Shown piece after piece: positions 18,554-27,042 of a stretch of 64,000 nt of DNA; position 1 is the stretch's first letter; each line of letters begins with the position of its first letter. Made by a program: the position numbers and the translations under genes. The notes beneath the pieces were generated by a model that saw only the letters and a list, made by a program, of their open reading frames with translations, had not been told where the DNA came from and searched no databases. The DNA lies in assembly GCA_038198775.1 (NCBI GenBank), contig JBBPZV010000038.1:124001-188000 (forward strand), written 5' to 3'. Source of the stretch: JACCYJ01 sp038198775 (GTDB lineage: Bacteria; Actinomycetota; Actinomycetes; Propionibacteriales; Nocardioidaceae).

Positions 18554-19807
18554 GTGGGGCTCCAGACCTCGCCGACGGCACCGGCGCCAGTGCGCCAGAT
18601 CGCGCTGGCCTTGTCCGGCTGGATCGGCAGGCTCGGCTGGGTGTGGGTCGAGGGCCAGATCTCGCAGCTGAACCTGCGGCAGGGGATCGTGTTCTTGACG
18701 CTGCGGGACTCCCAGACCGACATCTCCTTGCCGGTCACCTGCCAGCGCAGCGTCATCGACGCCAGCCCGAGCCCGGTGACTCAGGGCGTCAGCGTGGTCG
18801 TGCATGCCCGGCCCAGCTTCTACGCACCGCGAGGCACGCTCAGTCTCCACGTCGACACGATCCGTCCCGTCGGCGTCGGCGAGCTGCTCGCCCGGTTGGA
18901 GCAGAGGCGCCGCCTGCTGGCGGCCGAGGGCATGTTCGCGCCGGAGCTCAAGCGCCGGTTGCCGTTCCTGCCACGGTGCGTCGGTCTCGTGACCGGTCGT
19001 GACTCAGCCGCCGAGCGCGACGTCGTCGACGGCGCGCGGCGCCGCTGGCCCGACGTGCGGTTCCGCATCACCCACACCCTCATGCAAGGCGCTGACTGTG
19101 CCCGCCAGGTGATGGCGGCCGTCGTCGACCTCGACTCCGACGCCGAGGTCGACGTCATCGTCATCGCCCGCGGCGGTGGATCGGTCGAAGACCTGCTCCC
19201 CTTCTCGGACGAGTCGCTGGTGCGTGCCGTGTCGAAGGCCGGCACCCCCGTGGTCAGCGCGATCGGCCACGAACCCGACAACCCGATTCTCGACCTGGTC
19301 GCCGACCTGCGAGCCTCCACGCCGACCGACGCCGCCAAACGAGTCGTCCCTGATGTCGCCGAGGAGGCCGAGCGGTTGAAGCACCTCCAGCAGCGTTCCC
19401 GTCGCTGCCTGGCCACCCTGCTCGATCGGGAGCTGCACGCACTGAGCAGCCTGCGACAGCGGCCGTCGCTTCGCGCCCCGGTGGCAACGATCGACGCCCG
19501 GTGTGCCGCGCTCGTCGAGCTGGGGGACCGGGCGAGGCGCTGTCTTGAGCATCGGCTAGACCTCGAGTCTGCCGGCGTCGCCTCCCAGCTCGCCCGGGTA
19601 CGGGCGCTGTCACCTCTGGCGACGTTGGAGCGCGGGTACGCCGTGGCCCGACGTCTCGACGGTCAGTTGCTGCGCGAGGTCGCCCAGATTGCCGCCGAGG
19701 AGCGCTTCGAGCTCCAGCTGGCCGACGGCCATGTGCTCGCGCTTGCAGAACAGGTCAGCGCCGGCGGATGCGATGCCGCCCAGCAGCGGCAGGAGACGGC
19801 ACCGTGA
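18554..19807 (+). CDS. xseA: Exodeoxyribonuclease VII large subunit
   Basis: This 417-residue subunit has an N-terminal OB-fold (GRLGWVWVEGQISQLNLRQG...LTLRD) and a catalytic domain with VGLVTGRDSAAERD, VIVIARGGGSVEDLLPF and AIGHEPDNPILDLVADLRASTPTDAA. A long helical C-terminal region with LATLERGYAVA binds the small subunit. The enzyme degrades single-stranded DNA from both ends. The GTG start gives the usual OB-fold length. The gene overlaps xseB by 4 bases (GTGA), consistent with coupled synthesis of the two subunits. Confidence 0.93.
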   Translation: MGLQTSPTAPAPVRQIALALSGWIGRLGWVWVEGQISQLNLRQGIVFLTLRDSQTDISLPVTCQRSVIDASPSPVTQGVSVVVHARPSFYAPRGTLSLHVDTIRPVGVGELLARLEQRRRLLAAEGMFAPELKRRLPFLPRCVGLVTGRDSAAERDVVDGARRRWPDVRFRITHTLMQGADCARQVMAAVVDLDSDAEVDVIVIARGGGSVEDLLPFSDESLVRAVSKAGTPVVSAIGHEPDNPILDLVADLRASTPTDAAKRVVPDVAEEAERLKHLQQRSRRCLATLLDRELHALSSLRQRPSLRAPVATIDARCAALVELGDRARRCLEHRLDLESAGVASQLARVRALSPLATLERGYAVARRLDGQLLREVAQIAAEERFELQLADGHVLALAEQVSAGGCDAAQQRQETAP

Positions 19808-20022
19808 ACGCAGGTCCGCAGTCACCCGAGATCGGCTACGAGGCGGCCCGCGACGAACTCGTCGAGGTGGTGCACCAGCTCGAGGCCGGAGGCACCACGC
19901 TGGAAGACTCGCTGGCCTTGTGGGAACGCGGGGAAGAGCTCGCCGCGATCTGCCAACAGTGGCTCGACGGGGCTCGCCGCCGGATGGCGGCGGCCACCGA
20001 CCACCACGGCGCGGACGCCTAG
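19804..20022 (+). CDS. xseB: Exodeoxyribonuclease VII small subunit
   Basis: This 72-residue helical protein contains the family signature YEAARDELVEVVHQLEAGG followed by LEDSLALWERGEELA. Several copies wrap the helical tail of XseA. The GTG overlaps the xseA stop (GTGA). An upstream in-frame start at 19768 exists but would add residues not typical of the family. Its stop codon overlaps the stop of the convergent DUF4245 gene by 4 bases. Confidence 0.92.
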   Translation: MNAGPQSPEIGYEAARDELVEVVHQLEAGGTTLEDSLALWERGEELAAICQQWLDGARRRMAAATDHHGADA

Positions 20023-20552
20023 CCACCCCGCAAGCTCGCGGCAAACGAGGCGAGCACGTCGGGTGTGGCGGTGCCGGTGACGAGCGTCGTCTCGCCGTCG
20101 TGCGACAAGACCAGCGTGGTGCGGTTCTGCCCGGGGAGGCTGCGCAGCTGCCATTGCCGACCGGCGATGGTGGTCGTCCCCGAAATCAGCGAGCCAGGAG
20201 CGAAGTCGGCGACCGCCCCCCCGGCCACGCCGACCACCTGCTCGAGGCCGACGTACTCGTCGTCACTGGTCAGCAGCCCCAGGTGCCAGTGGGCCTGCGG
20301 GCTCGGGGTGTAGCCGACGCTGGTCGCCCGCCAACCCTCGGGAAGTCGCGCCGGCGCCAGCACCCGAAAGGGTGCGTCCTGACGAGCCGCCGCTACCGCC
20401 GCGCGATAGTCGACCGGCGGCGTGGGGTCCGGCACCCGCCGAAACAGCGCCTGAAATCCCACGAACGCCACCACCAGGACCAACAACACGATCACCGATC
20501 GCACCATGTCTGCGATCGACCCACCGCGGCGTTGGGTACTCGGCACGCTCAT
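20019..20552 (-). CDS. DUF4245 family single-pass membrane protein
   Basis: About 177 residues: a short cytosolic N-terminus, one transmembrane helix (MVRSVIVLLVLVVAFVGFQA, residues ~15-34), and an extracytoplasmic domain containing PVDYRAAVAAARQ, PEGWRATSV and LGLLTSDDEYVGLEQ. This pattern is typical of the actinobacterial DUF4245 family, of unknown function and usually encoded beside glpX or the xse genes. The start at 20552 is one of two nearby ATGs; 20561 would add three residues. Divergent from the molybdate operon. Confidence 0.82.
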   Translation of the reverse strand: MSVPSTQRRGGSIADMVRSVIVLLVLVVAFVGFQALFRRVPDPTPPVDYRAAVAAARQDAPFRVLAPARLPEGWRATSVGYTPSPQAHWHLGLLTSDDEYVGLEQVVGVAGGAVADFAPGSLISGTTTIAGRQWQLRSLPGQNRTTLVLSHDGETTLVTGTATPDVLASFAASLRGG

Positions 20553-20631
20553 GCCGGCCATTGTCCCGCAGCAGCCCAGCCCCGCCCGGTGTCCGCCCGG
20601 AGCCCGCGCCTGAGTGGTGGTCCGCAGCTCG

Positions 20632-20653
20632 ACTATCCGCAAGTTCGGATAGT
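20632..20653. promoter_or_regulatory. Perfect inverted repeat in front of the molybdate operon
   Basis: ACTATCCG (20632-20639) and CGGATAGT (20646-20653) are perfectly complementary around a 6-base spacer. The site ends 9 bases before the ATG of the HTH-TOBE regulator. Position and symmetry fit an operator bound by that regulator for molybdate-dependent autoregulation of the operon. Confidence 0.6.
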
Positions 20654-20662
20654 ATCGCGCTC

Positions 20663-21070
20663 ATGCCAACCGCAGGCACGGGTCCGTTCCCGCTCACCGA
20701 TGCCGCGCAGCTGCTCGGGGTGAGTGACGACACGCTGCGGCGCTGGGCGGACCTGGGCCGCTTCCGGGTCGAGCGGTCACCCAGCGGGTACGCCGCGATC
20801 AGCGGCCGTGAGCTGGCCCGGCTGGCGGTCGAACAGGCGGACCTGCCCGAGTCCGGCCCACGCGAGGTCAGCGCCCGCAACAGGTTGCGGGGCATCGTCA
20901 CGAAGGTGACACGCGACACCGTGATGGCACAGGTGGAGCTGTGCTGCGGCCCCTACCGCATCGTCTCGCTGCTGAGCCGGGAAGCCGCCGACGACCTCGC
21001 GCTGGAACCCGGCGTCATCGCGGTCGCCGCCGTCAAGGCCACCGCGGTCGTCCTCGAGCTGCCGCGATGA
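20663..21070 (+). CDS. HTH (MerR/excisionase-like) regulator with C-terminal TOBE molybdate-binding domain
   Basis: This 135-residue protein starts with a winged-helix segment typical of MerR/excisionase-type HTHs (LTDAAQLLGVSDDTLRRWAD, residues ~9-28; then FRVERSPSGYAAISGREL). Residues ~70-135 form a TOBE/Mop-type domain (SARNRLRGIVTKV, VMAQVELCCGPYRIVSLLSREA, AVAAVKATAVVLELP), which binds molybdate or tungstate oxyanions. It is the first gene of an operon whose next gene starts at its stop (ATGA). Repression of modABC when molybdate is plentiful is the natural inference. Confidence 0.82.
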   Translation: MPTAGTGPFPLTDAAQLLGVSDDTLRRWADLGRFRVERSPSGYAAISGRELARLAVEQADLPESGPREVSARNRLRGIVTKVTRDTVMAQVELCCGPYRIVSLLSREAADDLALEPGVIAVAAVKATAVVLELPR

Positions 21071-21810
21071 GGTCGCTGCTGGCCGGTCTGACCGTCGCAG
21101 CGCTGCTCAGCGGCTGCTCGGCCGGCGACGGTCGCGCTCGGCTCAGCGTGCTCGCAGCATCCTCGCTGACCGACGCGTTCACGGCCCTGAAGGCGACGTA
21201 CGAGCAGCAACATCCCAGCGTCGAGGTGGTGCTGTCGTTCGACTCGTCGGCGATCCTGGCCCAGCAGGTCATCGAGGGCGCGCCGGCAGACGTGCTGGCT
21301 ACCGCGGACGAGCCCACGATGGCGACGGTCGCGGACAAGCAGCTGCTGGCCGGCGACCCCGTCGACTTCGCCCGGAACACCCTCGTGCTGGTGACCCCAC
21401 CGGGCAACCCGGCGGGCATCACCGACGTGCGCGACCTGCAGCGTCCCGGCGCCAGCTTCGCCGAATGCGTGCCGCAGGCCCCCTGCGGCGATGCCGCCCG
21501 GCGGTTGTTGCTTCTCGACGGGGTGACGGCCAAAGCGGTGACCGAGGAGGACAACGTGCGTGCGGTGCTGACCAAGGTGACGCTCGGCGAGGTCGACGCC
21601 GGATTGGTGTATGCCTCGGACGCCCTGGCCGCCGGCAGTGACGTCCACACGGTCTCGATCCGCAACTCCGCCCGCGTCGTCAACGTCGACCCGATCGGGG
21701 TGCTGGCGAGCAGCCAGCATCCCGGCGCGGCGCAGGCCTGGGTAGACCTGGTGCTCTCCAGCGCAGGCCAGCACGTGCTGGCGTCGTACGGCTTTCAGAG
21801 CGCGCCGTGA
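21067..21810 (+). CDS. modA: Molybdate ABC transporter substrate-binding lipoprotein
   Basis: This 247-residue protein has a lipoprotein signal ending in LLSGC, then the ModA pattern: LAASSLTDAFTALKATYEQ, SSAILAQQVIEGAPADVLATAD, FARNTLVLVTP, and DAGLVYASDA near the end. Ser residues in the AASSL and SSA segments are the usual oxyanion contacts. It captures molybdate outside the membrane and delivers it to ModB. The ATG overlaps the regulator's stop. Confidence 0.92.
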   Translation: MRSLLAGLTVAALLSGCSAGDGRARLSVLAASSLTDAFTALKATYEQQHPSVEVVLSFDSSAILAQQVIEGAPADVLATADEPTMATVADKQLLAGDPVDFARNTLVLVTPPGNPAGITDVRDLQRPGASFAECVPQAPCGDAARRLLLLDGVTAKAVTEEDNVRAVLTKVTLGEVDAGLVYASDALAAGSDVHTVSIRNSARVVNVDPIGVLASSQHPGAAQAWVDLVLSSAGQHVLASYGFQSAP

Positions 21811-22628
21811 GGCGATACGGGCTGCCAGCCGAGCAGGCCGCCACCGGCCCGGCGCCATGGCAGCTCCTCGTGCCCGCACTGGTGGCAGTGGCCTTGCTGG
21901 TCGTGCCGCTGGTGGGTCTGGTCGCGCGCGCCCCGTGGACCAGCCTCGGCCAGCAACTGACCGCTCCTGGTGTCCTGGACGCACTGCGGTTGAGCGTGGT
22001 CACGGCAAGCTGCGCCGCGGCCGTCTGCCTGGTGCTGGGCGTGCCGTTGGCCTGGGTGCTGGCGCGGGTCCGCTTCCCCGGCCGCCGCCTGCTGCGAACT
22101 GTGGTGACCGTGCCGCTCGTGATGCCCCCCGTCGTCGGAGGGGTCGCGCTGATCACCGCCTTCGGGCGCAACGGTGTCGTGGGACGGTGGCTGTTCGCCG
22201 CCACCGGGTGGTCGATGCCGTTCACGACCACCGCGGTCGTGATGGCCCAGACGTTCGTCTCCCTTCCGTTCCTGGTGCTCAGCGTGGAGGGCGCACTGCG
22301 CTCGACGGACTCCCGCTTCGACGAGGTCGCCGCCACGCTGGGAGCCACCCGTTGGGTCACGTTCTGGCAGGTCACGTTGCCGCTGGCGGCGCCGGGCGTC
22401 ATCAGCGGCCTGGTGCTGGCTTGGGCGCGTGCGCTCGGTGAGTTCGGCGCCACCATCACCTTCGCCGGCAACACCCCCGGCATCACCCAGACGTTGCCGT
22501 TGAAGGTGTACGCCGCGTTGCAGACCGACTTCTCGGGCGCTCTCGTGATCAGCCTGCTGCTGCTGGCGACCAGCATCGCCATCTTGGTCTCCCTGCGGGA
22601 GCGATGGCTCTCAGGCGTGGCCAGGTGA
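21807..22628 (+). CDS. modB: Molybdate ABC transporter permease
   Basis: This 273-residue inner-membrane protein has about six hydrophobic segments. Its EAA loop (DEVAATLGATRWVTFWQVTLPLAAPGVISG) docks onto the ATPase. FGATITFAGNTPGITQTLPL near the C-terminus is typical of ModB. The GTG start overlaps the modA stop; the 3' end overlaps modC by 25 bases. Confidence 0.92.
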   Translation: MRRYGLPAEQAATGPAPWQLLVPALVAVALLVVPLVGLVARAPWTSLGQQLTAPGVLDALRLSVVTASCAAAVCLVLGVPLAWVLARVRFPGRRLLRTVVTVPLVMPPVVGGVALITAFGRNGVVGRWLFAATGWSMPFTTTAVVMAQTFVSLPFLVLSVEGALRSTDSRFDEVAATLGATRWVTFWQVTLPLAAPGVISGLVLAWARALGEFGATITFAGNTPGITQTLPLKVYAALQTDFSGALVISLLLLATSIAILVSLRERWLSGVAR

Positions 22629-23677
22629 CGCTGGACGCTCGGCTGGAGGTCCGGAGGGACGAGTTCCAGCTCGACGTCACCCTGCGCGTCGCGGACGGGC
22701 AGGTGCTGGGACTCCTCGGCCCCAACGGGTCCGGCAAGACCACGGCGCTCCGGGCCCTGGGCGGGCTCACCCCGATGCGGGCCGGATGCGTGACGCTCCG
22801 CGAGCGGGTGCTGGAGCACCCTCAGCGTCGGGTCCGTGTGCCGGTTCGGGAGCGCCGAAGCGGCGTCGTCTTCCAGGACCGGTTGCTCTTCCCGCACCTG
22901 TCGGTGCTCGACAACGTGGCCTTCGGACCGCGACAACGTGGTGCCGGACGACGCGCCGCCCGAGCGCAGGCGGGCGTTTGGCTGGAGCGCACGGGGCTGA
23001 CCGAGCTGGGTCGACGCAAACCCGCTTCGCTGTCCGGAGGTCAGCAGCAGCGGGTGGCGATCACCAGGGCGCTGGCCGGGAACCCTGACCTGCTCCTGCT
23101 CGACGAACCGTTGGCGGCCCTGGACGCCGCGGCGAGGGTCGAGCTGCGCCGTTTCCTGCGCCGGCACCTGCAGGACTTTCCCGGGGTGACCGTCCTGGTC
23201 ACCCACGAACCCCTCGACGCGCTGGTGCTCTGCGACGAGGTCGTCGTGCTCGAGTCCGGACGGGCGTTGCAGCGCGGGTCCCCGTCGGAGGTGGCTCGGC
23301 ACCCGCGCAGCGATCACGTCGCGAGCCTGCTCGGTCTCAACCTGCTGCGGGGGCGAGCGAACGGCGACCACGTCCAACTGTCCGGCGGCCATCGGCTGGT
23401 CGCCGCCAATGCTCTGCGCGGGGACGTCTTCGCCAGCTTCCGCCCGTCCGCGGTCACCGTCCACACCCGGGAGCCGTACGCCAGTGCCCGCAACGTGTGG
23501 CCGGGCCGAGTCGTCGGGATGGCGCCCCACGGGGACGTCGTGCGGGTGCAGATCGACGGCCCGGTGCCGGTGCTGGCCGACGTCACTCCGGCGGCGCTGG
23601 AAGCGTTGTCGCTGGCGGAGGGGGACTCGGTGTGGGCGGCGGTCAAGGCGCTCGAGGTCACGACCTACCCCGCCTGA
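22604..23677 (+). CDS. modC: Molybdate ABC transporter ATP-binding protein
   Basis: This 357-residue ATPase has Walker A GPNGSGKT (residues ~39-46), a Q-loop (VVFQDRLLFPHLSVLDNVAFG), the signature LSGGQQQRVAITRAL, Walker B LLLLDEPLAALD and the switch His (VTHEPLDALVL). The C-terminal ~100 residues are a TOBE domain, which in ModC proteins can bind molybdate and inhibit transport. The ATG lies inside modB, giving a 25-base overlap. Last gene of the molybdate operon. Confidence 0.92.
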   Translation: MALRRGQVTLDARLEVRRDEFQLDVTLRVADGQVLGLLGPNGSGKTTALRALGGLTPMRAGCVTLRERVLEHPQRRVRVPVRERRSGVVFQDRLLFPHLSVLDNVAFGPRQRGAGRRAARAQAGVWLERTGLTELGRRKPASLSGGQQQRVAITRALAGNPDLLLLDEPLAALDAAARVELRRFLRRHLQDFPGVTVLVTHEPLDALVLCDEVVVLESGRALQRGSPSEVARHPRSDHVASLLGLNLLRGRANGDHVQLSGGHRLVAANALRGDVFASFRPSAVTVHTREPYASARNVWPGRVVGMAPHGDVVRVQIDGPVPVLADVTPAALEALSLAEGDSVWAAVKALEVTTYPA

Positions 23678-23786
23678 GCTGAGCGGGACGGAGTCAGCAT
23701 TTCGCGCAGTGTCTCGGGCAGCCACGAACTGTGCGCCGTGGCGGTAGCATCCGGGCGCAGGCCATCAATCCTCGTCGGAGGTGCCC

Positions 23787-25373
23787 GTGGGATCGGTATC
23801 CGAGGAGACCGTGCCAGTTCCCGGTCGTGCTTACCTTCTGGGGCAGCCGGGGGAAGGCGACGTCACTCCGGAGTTGCTTAGCACCGACATCTGGACCGAT
23901 GCGATGGTCCAGCAGGCGGGGATTCCCATCGTGGACGTCCCGCTGGTCACGATCGGGGGCGGCATCGGAAGTTTCGTGCTCTGCGACTACCTACGAATCG
24001 CCGGAGTCCCGACCCATGCAGTTCGGGTGCTGTCGGCGCTGGACAACCCGTGGCAGACCTACGAGTACCTGACCCGAGTGTCGCAGATACCTCGTCGCGA
24101 GCGACTGCGCTCGGATTCCGCCTCTCGCCCGGACAACATCTGGGGCTTTCCGTCCTACGCATTTTCAGAGGCTATCGCCACCCGCAGCTTCGCCCCCTTG
24201 TGGCACGTCTTGGTGGAACCCATCTTCGCGGACTACTGGACACCCCGCGCTGGCCAGGTCTTCGCAGCGATGGAACGCGAGGCTCGGCGCATCCGCTATC
24301 ACGACATGCTCGCGAAAGGTCTGGTCCGTGTCGTCCGAAGACGACACGACGGTGGCTACTTCTCGCTGCTTACTCCTCCCGAAGGAGCGACCTCGACCAA
24401 GCGGATCGCCTTCCGGTCGCTCTACGTCCACGTTGCGGTCGGCTATCCGGGATTGAAGTTCTTGCCCGACCTTCAGCGCTATCGCACCCAGTACAACGAC
24501 TACCACCGAGTGGTCAACGCCTATGAACCGCATGAGCACGTCTACGACCAGCTGCTCTCTCGCCCCGGTGTCGTCGTGGTCCGAGGCGGCGGGATCGTCG
24601 CATCTCGGGTCCTCCAACGGCTCATGGACGATCGCCAGCACAAGGGCGCGCAGACCAGCATCCTGCACGTTTTCCGCACCTTCATCACTGGGCCAAATGA
24701 CGGCACCGGCAGTCAGCAACCCCATGTCTTCATGCGCCGCAAGGGCGGCGACGGCTGGGCCTACCAGGGATTCAACTACCCGAAGTCCGTGTGGGGAGGG
24801 CAGCTGAAGGAGCGGATGCGTAAGCTTGAGGGCACCGACAGGGCGGACCTCTACAAGCGCATCGGCGGGACCAATACCCCCTACCGCCGCCTGTGGCAGG
24901 CACAGATGACGCAGGGAAGGCGTGAGGGCTGGTATCAGACCATCACCGGCAAGGTTCTGGAACTCGTCCCCGGCGACGGGGGGGTCGTGACCAAGATCTC
25001 CACGAGCCGGGGCACTCTCGAGCGGCCGGCCGACTTCGTCATCGACTGCACGGGGCTCGAGGCCGATATCGCAGAGCACCGTCTGCTCGCCGACTTGCTA
25101 GAACACGGTGGGGCTGGTCGCAACCCTGTGGGCCGCCTCGACGTGGAGCGTTCGTTCGAGTTGCGTGGTGCTCGCTCCGGCTATGGCGCGGTCTACGCGT
25201 CCGGGGCGGCGACCTTGGGTGGGTACTTCCCCGGTGTCGACACTTTCCTGGGGCTCCAGATCGCCGCTCAGGAGATCGTGGACGACCTTGCTCGGCGGAG
25301 GTTCTGCAGCCATATCGGACCCTGGCGCTCCACGCTTCAGTGGTTGAAGTGGCTGCGCGGAACGGCGATCTGA
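23787..25373 (+). CDS. FAD/NAD(P)-binding protein of unknown function (island gene 1)
   Basis: This 528-residue protein has a dinucleotide-binding motif displaced from the N-terminus: TIGGGIGSFVLCDYL at about residues 54-68. A C-terminal ADFVIDCTGLEAD resembles the 'DCTG' segment that ends the second nucleotide strand in flavoprotein monooxygenases and lysine N6-hydroxylase-like enzymes. SGAATLGGYFPGVDTFLGLQIAAQ fits the final FAD-contact helix. No membrane helices. The GTG at 23787 is chosen because GGAGG lies 4 bases upstream; a GTG at 23781 is in frame. It heads a tight three-gene operon with a membrane protein and an FHA protein. I do not recognise a named family. Confidence 0.7.
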   Translation: MGSVSEETVPVPGRAYLLGQPGEGDVTPELLSTDIWTDAMVQQAGIPIVDVPLVTIGGGIGSFVLCDYLRIAGVPTHAVRVLSALDNPWQTYEYLTRVSQIPRRERLRSDSASRPDNIWGFPSYAFSEAIATRSFAPLWHVLVEPIFADYWTPRAGQVFAAMEREARRIRYHDMLAKGLVRVVRRRHDGGYFSLLTPPEGATSTKRIAFRSLYVHVAVGYPGLKFLPDLQRYRTQYNDYHRVVNAYEPHEHVYDQLLSRPGVVVVRGGGIVASRVLQRLMDDRQHKGAQTSILHVFRTFITGPNDGTGSQQPHVFMRRKGGDGWAYQGFNYPKSVWGGQLKERMRKLEGTDRADLYKRIGGTNTPYRRLWQAQMTQGRREGWYQTITGKVLELVPGDGGVVTKISTSRGTLERPADFVIDCTGLEADIAEHRLLADLLEHGGAGRNPVGRLDVERSFELRGARSGYGAVYASGAATLGGYFPGVDTFLGLQIAAQEIVDDLARRRFCSHIGPWRSTLQWLKWLRGTAI

Positions 25374-25383
25374 GGGAGGGGAA

Positions 25384-25809
25384 GTGCTGCCCACGCTGTT
25401 TGGACGAATCCAGACCAGGGTGTTTGTGCTCGCCGTCGTGGGCGGCCTTGTCACGCTGCTGATAACGCCAGTACTACCGGAGGGTCCGCCCTACCGGGTT
25501 ACGTTCCTCATCCTGGTGGCGGTAATCGTCGTCGGGGTGGCATGGGAGTTGGTCTACCACGGTCTGCAACAGTTCCGGTGGGAGAAGGACTGGCCCACGT
25601 TGTTCGGTCTGGTCACCATCGTCAACGAAGCGGCACTGATTTGGCTTTTCCTGCAACTCGGCTGGGTTCCCGGCATCGGACACCCTCCCGGACTGACTCC
25701 GTATCTGCTGTTGTTCGTGGCCGTATGGCTGGTGACCTGGCTGTGGGTCAACGGCCCAATGCGGGTTCCTCTCATTCGTTGGCGCTTTCGAGGCGGAAGG
25801 GTGTTCTAG
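25384..25809 (+). CDS. Small four-helix membrane protein (island gene 2)
   Basis: This 141-residue protein has hydrophobic segments at about residues 12-29, 38-57, 71-90 and 103-120, with short charged loops (QQFRWEKDWP between segments 2 and 3). The GTG start follows a strong GAGGGAGGGGA ribosome site 10 bases after the FAD gene stop, and the FHA gene begins 3 bases after its own stop. No family recognised. Co-translation with its neighbours suggests it anchors or serves the FAD and FHA proteins. Confidence 0.72.
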   Translation: MLPTLFGRIQTRVFVLAVVGGLVTLLITPVLPEGPPYRVTFLILVAVIVVGVAWELVYHGLQQFRWEKDWPTLFGLVTIVNEAALIWLFLQLGWVPGIGHPPGLTPYLLLFVAVWLVTWLWVNGPMRVPLIRWRFRGGRVF

Positions 25810-25812
25810 GAG

Positions 25813-27042
25813 ATGGCTGGACCTGATAGCGCCGGCGCTAGCCCGCTGGCAGCGTCGGTTTGTACGGTTCACCCCGGGAACGGGCTGGTCGCCCGGTGGC
25901 ACGACCTGTTCCTCGTGGTCGCCGTCGCCGACGCGTCGGCGTCGGCTGTGGTGGACGTCTGCCGCAGTGTTGCGCAGTCCGGAGGGGACGGCCGTGCGCT
26001 GAGTCGTCGGCTGGCGGGTTGGCTGGCGACGGCGGAAGGCGAGCTGCCGGCCTTCGCGGCGATGGCCCCCGCGGCGACGGGCCTCGCAGTCTTCGTTCAG
26101 GGAGCCGCTGAGGTCATCATCGGGGAAGACTTCAAGTTGTCAGGCGGCTCCTCATTGGCATGGGTCGATCGACTGCTCCCTTGGCCGGTGACTGCGCTGA
26201 CCCTGCGTACCGCATCGATGGGTGAACCCGTCGCGACCCCGCTTGACTTCGAGGGCGGAGTCGTCCCCGGTGGGGGGATGACTCTGAGCAGCGCACCGGC
26301 CGACGCGGCGGACGGAACCGACAAGTCGGAACCTTCGGCGGCCGAGGGCCGGGCACCCGAGCAGACAGTCGGTTCCTCGGATTCCTCACCTCTCAGGCAG
26401 GTTCCGGAGCCTCCACCGGCCTCGGATCGGTGGCCCGGCAAACAGCGCGAGCGGCAACCCGCATTCGAGTCCGTCCTGTTGACCGCCGATGCTTCCGCCG
26501 ACCCGCAAGAGCCGCCTCGCAAACCCCTCCCCATCGCAGGGAAGCCGTCGCGGCGGCGGAGCTCGGGGGGTCAAGTCGTCCGCGGGATCTACTGCAAGAA
26601 CCAGCACTTCAACGACGGCCGGATGCTGTTCTGCGCAGTGTGCGGCATCAACATGGTCCAGCAGACGCCGGTCATCGTCGAGGGCCCGCGGCCCCCGCTG
26701 GGTGTGCTCTTGCTCGACGATGGGTCCGTCTTCTCGTTGGACGCCGACTACGTATTGGGCCGTGAACCCGAGCACGACAAGGACGTGCGAGCGGGCCGCC
26801 TGCGCGGCATCACTCTCAAGGACACGGACAAGACGGTGTCACGAGCCCATGCTCGAATCGAACTGCGCGGGTGGGACGTCGTGGTCATCGACAAGGACTC
26901 CGCCAACGGGACGTACGTTGCCGCCGAACACGACACCCACTGGACCCCCCTGCAGCCCGGTGCTCCGTACACCCTGGGCACAGGTTGCCGCCTTCAGTTG
27001 GGTAGTCACACGCTGGTTTACAACTCTCACCGAGGCGTGTGA
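25813..27042 (+). CDS. FHA-domain protein with zinc ribbon (island gene 3)
   Basis: This 409-residue cytosolic protein has three parts. Residues ~10-140 form a globular domain (HPGNGLVARWHDLFLVVAV...) of a type often found ahead of FHA domains in actinobacteria. Residues ~150-255 are a Pro/Ser-rich linker. Then a zinc ribbon (YCKNQHFND...LFCAVCG) leads into a C-terminal FHA domain: YVLGREPEHD, DKTVSRAHARIEL and DKDSANGTYV carry the conserved Gly-Arg, Ser-Arg-x-His and Asn-Gly of phosphothreonine binding. Its natural ligands would be products of the two kinases encoded downstream. It converges with the antiporter gene, overlapping it by 16 bases. Confidence 0.83.
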   Translation: MAGPDSAGASPLAASVCTVHPGNGLVARWHDLFLVVAVADASASAVVDVCRSVAQSGGDGRALSRRLAGWLATAEGELPAFAAMAPAATGLAVFVQGAAEVIIGEDFKLSGGSSLAWVDRLLPWPVTALTLRTASMGEPVATPLDFEGGVVPGGGMTLSSAPADAADGTDKSEPSAAEGRAPEQTVGSSDSSPLRQVPEPPPASDRWPGKQRERQPAFESVLLTADASADPQEPPRKPLPIAGKPSRRRSSGGQVVRGIYCKNQHFNDGRMLFCAVCGINMVQQTPVIVEGPRPPLGVLLLDDGSVFSLDADYVLGREPEHDKDVRAGRLRGITLKDTDKTVSRAHARIELRGWDVVVIDKDSANGTYVAAEHDTHWTPLQPGAPYTLGTGCRLQLGSHTLVYNSHRGV

